Source of the DNA: Methanosarcinales archaeon
Lineage (GTDB): Archaea > Halobacteriota > Syntropharchaeia > Alkanophagales > Methanospirareceae
NCBI GenBank assembly: GCA_025464585.1
Contig: JAODGL010000109.1
Span: 1,367-27,287 of the forward strand
DNA: 25,921 nucleotides
Direction of reading: 5' to 3'
Part shown: in pieces, positions 9,152 to 14,568 of the stretch
How positions within the stretch are numbered: the stretch's first letter is position 1
How the letters are laid out: each line of letters opens with the position of its first letter
Made by a program: the position numbers and the translations under genes
Notes under the pieces: model-generated
The model's input: the letters and a program-made list of their open reading frames with translations, nothing else
Databases searched by the model: none
What the model was told of the DNA's origin: nothing

Positions 9152-9544
9152 TCATCTTTTGCTCATAAGGTCTGCGATTTGTTCAAGTTTATTTATTTCG
9201 CGTTTCCTGAAACCAATAAAAATACCTCCGAATTTACCACCGACTAAAGTTCTCGTCTTCTCGCCGCGCGGAAGCACTTTGTTGAGCAAGGGATGAATGA
9301 TTTGCACCTTATCTTGCTCTGTAGTAATAATCAGTATTCCGTTTTCTATTCCTATAACCCAATTGGATGTCTTTGCTTTGGGTGGGATTATGCTGTTAAG
9401 CTTGGGATGCTCGATGTCGAGATGCGTCACGGTGGCTCTCGAATAACCCTTCAAATGGATATAAACACTTGCGTGTGCCAGTTCTTCGGTGTTAAGCCGA
9501 ACTTTTGCATCCAGTGGCAATTTGCCTTCGCCAGGTCCGGTCAT
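9152..9544 (-). CDS. Uncharacterised 130-aa protein
   Basis: I do not recognise this protein. It is soluble and rich in beta-type alternation (VWIGIENGILIITTEQDKVQ is close to the pattern), with many basic residues and no membrane segment or metal-binding cysteine cluster. The middle part (residues 60-110) contains repeated Val/Ile strands separated by Gly and charged turns, which may be a small beta-barrel or PH-like fold; this is only an impression. The ATG at 9544 follows a good TATA-like box at 9571-9578 (minus strand), and the codon use resembles that of the neighbours, so it is probably a real gene. It sits between argG and a repeat element; context gives no hint of its role. Confidence 0.65.
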   Translation of the reverse strand: MTGPGEGKLPLDAKVRLNTEELAHASVYIHLKGYSRATVTHLDIEHPKLNSIIPPKAKTSNWVIGIENGILIITTEQDKVQIIHPLLNKVLPRGEKTRTLVGGKFGGIFIGFRKREINKLEQIADLMSKR

Positions 9545-9570
9545 GCTTACTAAAGCTGATGTATCTATGA

Positions 9571-9578
9571 TTTATATA
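9571..9578 (-). promoter_or_regulatory. TATA-like box for the 130-aa protein gene
   Basis: TATATAAA on the minus strand, centred about 30 nt before the ATG at 9544. It lies between the gene and the repeat element at 9600-9688, so the element sits just upstream of the core promoter. Confidence 0.45.
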
Positions 9579-9599
9579 GAAAGATAGAAAAAAGGTAAT

Positions 9600-9688
9600 A
9601 AATCACAAATACCAAACAATACCCAATAACGGGGCTTCGCCCCGTTGACCCGCAAGCCCTGTAAGGGCTTATTTGGTGCTTGTGATTT
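9600..9688 (-). repeat. MITE-like element with terminal inverted repeats, copy C of the two-hairpin repeat
   Basis: The ends are imperfect inverted repeats: AAATCACAAATACCAAAC (9600-9617) and, on the other strand, AAATCACAAGCACCAAAT (9688-9671), 15 of 18 identical. Inside lie two hairpins: AACGGGGC-TTC-GCCCCGTT (9628-9646) and AAGCCCT-GTA-AGGGCTT (9654-9670). On the minus strand the order matches copies A and B. The 89-nt size, absence of an ORF and terminal repeats suggest a non-autonomous mobile element. It lies between the thioredoxin-like gene's stop and the promoter of the 130-aa protein gene. Confidence 0.8.
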
Positions 9689-9721
9689 GGAATTTTCCCC
9701 TCATCTATTGAACATCTTCTG

Positions 9722-10207
9722 TCAGACTATCGGGTCAAGATACGCCCGGTATTCCTCAACCTCCACTGGTCTGCCGGACCAGTATTTTTTCACCTCTCCT
9801 TTGTGGATGATCGCAGTAAGAGGGAGCAGCTTCTCACCTTCTCCCTGATGTATAATATGGTAGAGAGCGCCTTCTGTCGAGCTGTCATAAATCGCATAAA
9901 AAACAAACCTGTCGCCATATAATCGCTGCAGCTCCTCGATATTCGGCTGGTCTCGCTCACAAATCATGCACACATCGTCACTACAAGGGTCTCGTCTTAT
10001 GTTCAATACAACAGGGCGTTTAAATTCCAGTATCTTCGAAACCGCTTGCTCTACGCCTTTGTATTTTTCTTGAATATATCTCTCAATTACGTCTCCATGC
10101 TCCTCTACTACTTGCTTCATGCTCATTGAATGTTTGGCTGCGAGTACCTGCATCACTTTCTGCTTGAATGCTTCCCGGTGCTGTGATACGAGAGCTTTGA
10201 GGTTCAT
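9722..10207 (-). CDS. Thioredoxin-fold-like protein with C-x4-CxxC
   Basis: A 161-aa protein with two parts. Residues 1-60 are helical and charged. Residues 65-160 look like a thioredoxin fold: strand RPVVLNI, then cysteines C75, C80 and C83 (CMIC as the CxxC), a helix QPNIEELQRLYG, strand FVFYAIYD, a proline in LPLTAIIHKGE where thioredoxins have the cis-proline, and a final strand and helix KKYW...VEEYRAYL. This is consistent with a thiol-disulfide or redox-sensing role in the cytoplasm; there is no signal peptide. The assignment rests on pattern only. It is transcribed divergently from moaE across a 43-nt AT-rich gap of repeated ATTTTT units that must hold both promoters. Confidence 0.65.
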   Translation of the reverse strand: MNLKALVSQHREAFKQKVMQVLAAKHSMSMKQVVEEHGDVIERYIQEKYKGVEQAVSKILEFKRPVVLNIRRDPCSDDVCMICERDQPNIEELQRLYGDRFVFYAIYDSSTEGALYHIIHQGEGEKLLPLTAIIHKGEVKKYWSGRPVEVEEYRAYLDPIV

Positions 10208-10250
10208 ATTTTTATTTTTATTTTTAGTCTTTTCCTATTTAATTAAATTT

Positions 10251-10649
10251 ATGAACGAAATAATCATAGAAAAAGATTTCTCTCTTGATGAGCTCGTAAG
10301 GAAACTGAAAAAGCCAGAAATAGGTGCCATTGTGTCTTTTCTCGGCGTTGTTAGGGCTGATGGTGAAGAGCTAAAAGGGCTGGAAATAGAAATTAAAGAC
10401 GAAACGAAGGCAGAGAAAGAGCTCGAGAAGTTAAAACGAGAAGCCGTTGAAAAGTTTGATGTCGAAGCAGTGGAAATCGTACATCGAACAGGTTTGTTGG
10501 AAGCAGGCGATAACATCGTTGCTATTCTGGTGGGAGCGAAGCATAGAAAGGAAGCATTTCGGGCGTGTGAATATTTGATAGATGTATTGAGGATAAGTGA
10601 AGCTATAAACATGAGGGAGTGTAGAAACCACGCGATTACACAAGATTAA
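10251..10649 (+). CDS. MoaE-like molybdopterin synthase large subunit, atypical C-terminus
   Basis: A 132-aa protein matching MoaE, the catalytic subunit that with MoaD adds the dithiolene sulfurs to precursor Z in molybdopterin synthesis. Typical features are GAIVSFLGVVR (residues 25-35), VEIVHRTGLLEAGDNIV, and the KHRKEAFRACEYLID helix. However, the family's closing active-site segment (P-x-W-K-K/R-E with catalytic lysine) is absent: after EYLIDVLR the sequence runs ISEAINMRECRNHA to the stop, and no alternative frame restores it. It may be a non-catalytic paralogue or a 3'-degraded gene. I chose the ATG at 10251; a much earlier in-frame start at 10119 would run back through the divergent gene. 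The flavoprotein gene follows after 22 nt. Confidence 0.78.
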   Translation: MNEIIIEKDFSLDELVRKLKKPEIGAIVSFLGVVRADGEELKGLEIEIKDETKAEKELEKLKREAVEKFDVEAVEIVHRTGLLEAGDNIVAILVGAKHRKEAFRACEYLIDVLRISEAINMRECRNHAITQD

Positions 10650-10671
10650 CACAACATGGTTATAAAAGTAA

Positions 10672-11391
10672 ATGAAAATAGCATGGTGCATAACGGGTGC
10701 AGGGCATTTCCTTAAAGAAAGCTTTGAGGTCTTCAGAACGATAAAAAGGGGTGTCAAACAAGAAATAAAAATCACTACTTTCATCTCCAATGCAGGCGTG
10801 GAAGTGCTGCGAATGTACGGCATCTTCGATAAGTTGAGGGAGATTTCAAACGGGGATTACATGGAGGAGATATTTACAGAGCCTGAGCAGGGTTCAAGTT
10901 CTCCAAAAGCAGGGCGGTTCTCGCTTAAAAAATACGATGCCGTTGTTGTCTCCCCTGCTACTTCCAATACCGTTGCAAAGATAGCGTATGGGATAGCGGA
11001 TTCGCTGGTAACAAATGTCGTTTCCCTTGCCATGAAAGCTTGCATTCCGGTATATATCGTTCCAACAGATGGTTCACCGGGAAAACTGAGCTCAGAAATG
11101 CCTTATTCAATAGACCGGGATAAGTGCAGGGGCTGTGATGATTGCGAGCCGAGGGATAGATGTGAAAAAGACGCTATTTATGGTGCACCCATCCCGCAGA
11201 TTGATTTGTTGCGTTGCGATGGATGCGGGTTATGCTGTGAACTTTGCCCTTATGATGCGATAAACGGTGGCGTGGTAGAGATAAAAGCGAGGGAGATAGA
11301 TATAAGAAATGTAGAGCGGTTGAGAAAAATGGAAGGGATAACTGTTCTCGAGCATCCTGCACACTTTTCTCCTCCGCCTCTTGATGGATGA
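10672..11391 (+). CDS. Flavoprotein-ferredoxin fusion, MJ0208/DmrX-like
   Basis: A 239-aa protein. The N-terminal two thirds match the flavoprotein (Dfp/UbiX-type, FMN-binding) fold: MKIAWCITGAGHFL at the start, then YDAVVVSPATSNTVAKIAYGIADSLVTN as the conserved FMN/active-site region. The C-terminal part carries two [4Fe-4S] motifs: CRGCDDCEPRDRC and CDGCGLCCELCP. Archaeal proteins with this layout include MJ0208 and the dihydromethanopterin reductase DmrX of Methanosarcina, which reduces dihydromethanopterin to the C1 carrier tetrahydromethanopterin. That function is likely but not proven here. A TATA-like GGTTATAAAAG lies only about 10 nt before the start, so it is probably co-transcribed with the upstream moaE-like gene. 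Confidence 0.8.
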   Translation: MKIAWCITGAGHFLKESFEVFRTIKRGVKQEIKITTFISNAGVEVLRMYGIFDKLREISNGDYMEEIFTEPEQGSSSPKAGRFSLKKYDAVVVSPATSNTVAKIAYGIADSLVTNVVSLAMKACIPVYIVPTDGSPGKLSSEMPYSIDRDKCRGCDDCEPRDRCEKDAIYGAPIPQIDLLRCDGCGLCCELCPYDAINGGVVEIKAREIDIRNVERLRKMEGITVLEHPAHFSPPPLDG

Positions 11392-11404
11392 CTTGATTGA
11401 AAAT

Positions 11405-12187
11405 TCAACTTTTCATTTTCTTCGAAACTGCTGGTATACATTTTGCAGCGAAAGTCCCAGCTCCTACGCCATTATCTATATTCACCACTGCTAACCCAGG
11501 CGAACAGCTCTGAAGCATAGAAAGAAGCGCTGCTACTCCTCTACCACCCAGCCCATAGCCCACGGAAGTAGGAACTCCTATCACCGGCACATTCACCAGA
11601 CTTGCTACCACGGAGGGTAATGCCCCTTCCATACCGGCAACCACGATTATCGCCGCTACATCAGCGTTTATAATTTCCTCAAGAGGTCCCACCAGCCGGT
11701 GTATGCCTGCAATGCCCACGTCATACGCTTTTATCACTTCACAACCGCATACTTCAGCCACAACCCTCGCTTCTTCGGCAACAGGCATATCAGCAGTTCC
11801 CGCTGCGATTAACCCTATTTTACCTATCCTTTCAAACTCATATCCCCTCTTCTTTACGATTATCGTCCTTGCAACCGCGTTATAATCAATTTCAAATTCC
11901 CCATTCTGGTCTTTCAGATGCTTTCTTAGCTCAGCCACATCTTTTTCCCTTGACCTGCTTATCAATGCGAAATCCTTTTTGCTTGCGAGTGCCATTGCTA
12001 TATCAGCCACTTCAGCGCTGCTCTTTCCCTCTGCAAAGATTATCTCCGGTATGCCGGTCCTGTACTGCCTGTTCACGTCTATCCTTGCAAAATCCTTCAC
12101 TCTTCTTACGCCTTCCAACTTCAGTTCCTTGCACGCTTCTTCTATATCTATCTCTCCGCTTGCAAATCGCTTCAGTATCTCTTCCAT
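11405..12187 (-). CDS. larB: LarB-type (PurE-related) carboxylase
   Basis: A 260-aa protein of the LarB family. In bacteria LarB carboxylates and hydrolyses nicotinic acid adenine dinucleotide to make the precursor of the nickel-pincer cofactor of lactate racemase; archaea often carry it without the rest of the pathway. The C-terminal PurE-like domain is clear: AAGTADMPVAEEA, DVGIAGIHRL, VVAGMEGALPSVVA, GVPTSVGYG and VVNIDNGVGAGTFAA. The N-terminal helix MEEILKRFASGEIDIEEA is the usual LarB start, so I take the ATG at 12187 and not the TTG at 12217, which would begin inside a palindrome. No larC or larE gene is in the window. It converges on the flavoprotein gene (13-nt gap) and diverges from a winged-helix regulator. 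Confidence 0.92.
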   Translation of the reverse strand: MEEILKRFASGEIDIEEACKELKLEGVRRVKDFARIDVNRQYRTGIPEIIFAEGKSSAEVADIAMALASKKDFALISRSREKDVAELRKHLKDQNGEFEIDYNAVARTIIVKKRGYEFERIGKIGLIAAGTADMPVAEEARVVAEVCGCEVIKAYDVGIAGIHRLVGPLEEIINADVAAIIVVAGMEGALPSVVASLVNVPVIGVPTSVGYGLGGRGVAALLSMLQSCSPGLAVVNIDNGVGAGTFAAKCIPAVSKKMKS

Positions 12188-12214
12188 AAACTTTTTCCTT
12201 TTTACTTTACAAAT

Positions 12215-12241
12215 CAAACTTTCTTTATGAAAGAAAGTTTG
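12215..12241. promoter_or_regulatory. Perfect 12-bp inverted repeat, candidate operator between larB and a regulator
   Basis: CAAACTTTCTTT (12215-12226), spacer ATG, and AAAGAAAGTTTG (12230-12241) form a perfect 12-bp dyad. It ends 14 nt before the ATG of the winged-helix gene and begins 28 nt before the larB ATG. A perfect dyad centred between two divergent starts, one of them for a DNA-binding protein, is what an autoregulatory operator looks like. Confidence 0.6.
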
Positions 12242-12254
12242 TAAGAACAGTCTT

Positions 12255-12593
12255 ATGCAAAGGCGAAAGGAAGAATTTAAGTATCATCCGAATGCATACT
12301 TGGAGCGTAAAAGGAACGTTGTAAGGGGACTAAAAGCGAGGACAAAGATACTTGAGGTGTTGACGATGGCAGCAGCGGCGGCAATAAATGAAGGTGAGGA
12401 AATACGCGAGAAAGGAGATGAGCTCACGATAAAGGCGGTATCGAAGTCAACAGCTATGAGTTATCCATCCTCTTTTCATCACTTACGATTGTTGGAGGAG
12501 GAAGAGATAGTGAAGCGCGAAGGAAAAAGACCGTATAAATGGATATTAACGGGAAAAGGGCAGAAGAGCCTTGATGAACTCGACTCGGGGTAA
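12255..12593 (+). CDS. Small winged-helix transcriptional regulator
   Basis: A 112-aa basic protein. Residues 28-108 fit a winged helix-turn-helix: RTKILEVLTMAAAAA as helix 1, then TIKAVSKSTAMSYPSSFHHLRLLEEEEIV as helices 2 and 3 (the SSFHHLRLLEEE part matches the recognition helix and turn seen in ArsR/MarR-like archaeal regulators), followed by the wing KREGKRPYKWILTGKGQ. It is probably a DNA-binding repressor with no obvious ligand domain. A perfect inverted repeat lies just upstream (12215-12241), suggesting it controls itself and the divergent larB gene. The ATG at 12255 is the only sensible start; an N-terminal basic tail of about 25 residues precedes the helices. Confidence 0.75.
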   Translation: MQRRKEEFKYHPNAYLERKRNVVRGLKARTKILEVLTMAAAAAINEGEEIREKGDELTIKAVSKSTAMSYPSSFHHLRLLEEEEIVKREGKRPYKWILTGKGQKSLDELDSG

Positions 12594-12602
12594 GGAATTC
12601 AT

Positions 12603-12635
12603 AGAGGAATTGAGGGGGATTTCGTGATTTCCTCT
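12603..12635 (+). terminator. Possible terminator after the winged-helix gene
   Basis: AGAGGAA (12603-12609) can pair with TTCCTCT (12629-12635) across a 19-nt loop, 10 nt after the stop codon. The loop is long and no T-run follows directly, so support is weak. Confidence 0.3.
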
Positions 12636-12667
12636 GCCTAAATATTTGTAACAAAAAAGCCGAAAAA

Positions 12668-12675
12668 TTTATAAA
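12668..12675 (+). promoter_or_regulatory. TATA-like box upstream of the FN3-type gene
   Basis: TTTATAAA, 57 nt before the ATG at 12732 and flanked by an AAGCC / GGCTT inverted repeat (12657-12661, 12676-12680). A GAAGAAGGGGG purine-rich site immediately precedes the ATG, so a leader of about 30 nt with a ribosome-binding site is plausible. Confidence 0.45.
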
Positions 12676-12731
12676 GGCTTAGTTCTTTCAAAAACTAAAA
12701 AGTGTATCTTAAAGAATAAAGAAGAAGGGGG

Positions 12732-13355
12732 ATGGGTGTGCCGAGCAAAGTTCATAATATCCAGTTGGTGGAAATCCAACCTGAGGAAAGGTTAGCCACC
12801 ACCTCAGAACTGAACCTTGCATCCAGCCTGGTAACAGGCTGTGGTGAAGCCAGGGGGATGGGATACTGGGCTGCAACGCAAGTAAAGGGATTGAGCCCCG
12901 AAATACTCGTTATCTCGGAGGTCGACGTTGTTCATTTGGCGGAAGACAGCATTCTCATCGCCGATAGTCCGAATCTCTGGTCTTGGAATATAGCAGGGGG
13001 CTCTGGGGCATGGCGAGGTGATGAGAGCCCGACGGGGTCTGAGACCGTCAATTTCACGAAAGAAGTGCCACCGAAAAGATTGATAATTGAATATGCTAAC
13101 TCCTACTATTATGAAAAATTAATCTTTCCAAAAGAGCTCATAAACGACACCACACCGCCAATAATCACAAACATAACCGTAACAAACATAACAGACGATT
13201 CTGCAACGATAAAATGGGGTACGGATGAATTTGCAAATAGCTTCGTTAAATACGGAACATCTTCGGGCGTTTATACAAAGCAAGAATACGACGAATTATT
13301 CGTGACGAACCACACTATTTCATTATGCAATCTCTCGTCGGGAACAAAATATTAA
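12732..13355 (+). pseudogene. Truncated protein with FN3-like (purple acid phosphatase-type) domain
   Basis: The remaining 207 codons have a promoter and a purine-rich ribosome-binding site, so the 5' end looks intact. Residues 1-135 are not recognised and have no clear signal peptide. From about residue 138 the sequence follows the familiar pattern of an FN3-like domain as in extracellular archaeal and bacterial surface proteins: ITNITVTNITDDSATIKW, then a TDE...VKYGT stretch, ending LSSGTKY. Domains of this type normally continue (about 15 more residues to a final strand) and the proteins are usually much longer. Here the frame stops at once where a methylase fragment begins on the other strand (13352), so the gene was cut by a rearrangement. 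Confidence 0.65.
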
Positions 13356-13585
13356 TATGTTAGCCATTTCGGGATATTATGGACAAAGATAGAACCCGTA
13401 GGCTTTGTAATTCTAACCATTTCATTAATCCACTGCTTACACCACTCCAAATACGTTTTAAATCTCTTGTTGTCTTTATATCCGGTATATTTCTTCCCTA
13501 AATTAAAAGGAGGATCGGCAAATGTTATATCTACACTATTATCTGGAATGCTCCGCATAACTTCCAGACAATCCCCTTGAATTAT
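13352..13585 (-). pseudogene. Fragment of N-4/N-6 DNA methyltransferase
   Basis: On the minus strand, 13585 down to 13352 encodes the N-terminal part of a site-specific DNA methylase of the beta class: GDCLEVM (overlapping the apparent start), then DNSVDITFADPPFNLGKKY with the catalytic DPPF motif, and GSIFVHNIPKW. The first Met (13558) lies inside the conserved block, so the true start has been lost, and everything after KWLTY, including the target-recognition and SAM-binding C-terminal half, is missing. It is about 78 codons of a protein that is normally 250 residues or more. Both ends abut other truncated genes. It is surely inactive. Confidence 0.8.
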
Positions 13586-13980
13586 CGCATAAAGCGAAAA
13601 TAGTGGAATTATACCTGAAAGGGTATGAATTCACAGATATAAAACGAAATACAAGGCATTCTTCGGACTCCATTGCTCGCTACCTCAAGGAGTTCTCCAG
13701 AGTTGCTGCGCTTCACAACGAAGGATATAACATAAACCCGATCAGGAGGATCACAGAGCATTCTGAGAGATTGGTGCGGGAATATCAAGGGCTATATGAG
13801 CGGTATAAAGAGGAAGAGGACTGCAAGCAGCGACTGGAAGAAATCCTCAGCAGGTATTCCTGTGATAAACAGATAGAAAGCGCTGACGCCAAGCAGGAAA
13901 GAAAAAATTGCGATTATTATACAATCCAAAACAGTATACACATTTGGGATTTCCTTATAAAGATTGACTGCCTTCGATAA
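13582..13980 (+). pseudogene. Truncated DUF1670-like protein
   Basis: About 130 codons resembling the C-terminal part of DUF1670, a protein family common in Archaeoglobales and ANME-type archaea and probably DNA-binding or element-associated. Visible features are SHKAKIVELYLKG, a helix-turn-helix-like RHSSDSIARYLKEFSRV and a second one around ITEHSERLVREYQGLYE, followed by a charged helical tail. The frame opens at 13561 but similarity seems to begin near 13582, where the methylase similarity on the other strand ends. The GTG at 13603 is the first possible start and lies inside the conserved region. I therefore read it as a 5'-deleted remnant, though a shortened product could be made. Confidence 0.6.
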
Positions 13981-14080
13981 GCACTTGAATGGTCGTAGGA
14001 AGCATGAACTTTGACATGACCATGAACACGGATACTACAAACAAAACCATGGCAAGTGCAGTCTTTCCTTCTATTTTCAT
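13955..14080 (-). CDS. Possible 41-aa single-span membrane protein
   Basis: A short ORF on the minus strand: ATG at 14080, stop TAA at 13955-13957. It encodes a basic-acidic start (MKIEGKT) followed by a hydrophobic run of about 20 residues (ALAMVLFVVSVFMVMSKFML) and a polar tail. AGG lies 9-11 nt upstream. The start is 5 nt after the stop of another short coding-like stretch (14086-14220), as in an operon. It overlaps the end of the DUF1670 remnant by 26 nt. I do not recognise it; it may be a real small membrane protein or the tail of a degraded operon. Confidence 0.4.
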   Translation of the reverse strand: MKIEGKTALAMVLFVVSVFMVMSKFMLPTTIQVLIEGSQSL

Positions 14081-14085
14081 GCCTT

Positions 14086-14220
14086 TTACCTGCTTAATAC
14101 ATAGATGAAAACTTGATGGTGCAAATACCATCTCTCCCCATAACCAGCCTTTGTAAGCAGCACCCTTCCAACCGTTATCCCTGTTTCGTCGTTTCTATAA
14201 ATGCAGGTGCAATTGGCATT
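14086..14220 (-). pseudogene. C-terminal coding remnant, unidentified
   Basis: The minus-strand frame ending at the TAA 14086-14088 gives 44 codons with protein-like composition (GRVLLTKAGYGERWYLHHQV) but no start codon and an in-frame stop just upstream. A neighbouring frame holds a second short coding-like stretch (MPIAPAFIETTKQG), which suggests a frameshifted gene end. It lies 5 nt before the 41-aa membrane ORF. No family assignment is possible. Confidence 0.3.
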
Positions 14221-14236
14221 TTAAATAAAGGTTTGA

Positions 14237-14539
14237 TTGAGTTCACGAGCACGTGTGAAGAGTGAAATAATAAAAGAAGAGGATACAGACCTGTTTGACG
14301 CTGCATCTCTCATCTTAAGGGATTTTGTCCAGGGTCATCCTTTTGTGGACGGAAATAAGAGGATTGCCTTTGAGCTGGTTGACTGGCGAAATATTAATAT
14401 GAGGATTCTTTATCAACAGCGCTATATGTCAATTACCCACATCTTCTTCACCTTCCCGTATCATTCCGCTCTCTTATCCCCCAAAAAGGGAAAAAAAGGA
14501 AATTTTTGGATTTTTTGTGCGTGGCAAGCTATCTCTTGA
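14237..14539 (+). pseudogene. Doc/Fic-family fragment
   Basis: About 35 recognisable codons carry the catalytic motif of the Doc (death-on-curing) / Fic family: HPFVDGNKR, preceded by FDAASLILRDFVQG and followed by IAFELVDW. In intact proteins this motif binds the nucleotide used to phosphorylate or AMPylate a target. The N-terminal roughly 60 residues of a normal Doc protein are missing, the only start is a TTG, and similarity ends at codon 49 (near 14383); the remaining codons to 14539 look like out-of-context sequence. No antitoxin gene is next to it. It is a dead toxin remnant in the truncated-gene region. Confidence 0.75.
14481..14509 (+). terminator. Terminator-like hairpin between the Doc remnant and hef
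   Basis: CCAAAAA (14481-14487) pairs with TTTTTGG (14503-14509) and is followed by ATTTTTT on the plus strand. It could end plus-strand transcripts from the remnant region and protect the 3' end of hef, which is transcribed towards it. Confidence 0.45.
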
Positions 14540-14568
14540 TGCCTCTACATGGGCTGTGTCTGCTACTT

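Noticed and set aside
10119..10250. Upstream start extending the MoaE-like protein
   Set aside because: The extension runs back over the first 89 nt of the divergent thioredoxin-like gene and adds no family similarity; ATG 10251 gives the normal N-terminus.
12188..12217. TTG start for LarB at 12217
   Set aside because: It starts within the left arm of the palindrome and adds a basic tail not seen in LarB; the ATG at 12187 gives the typical start.
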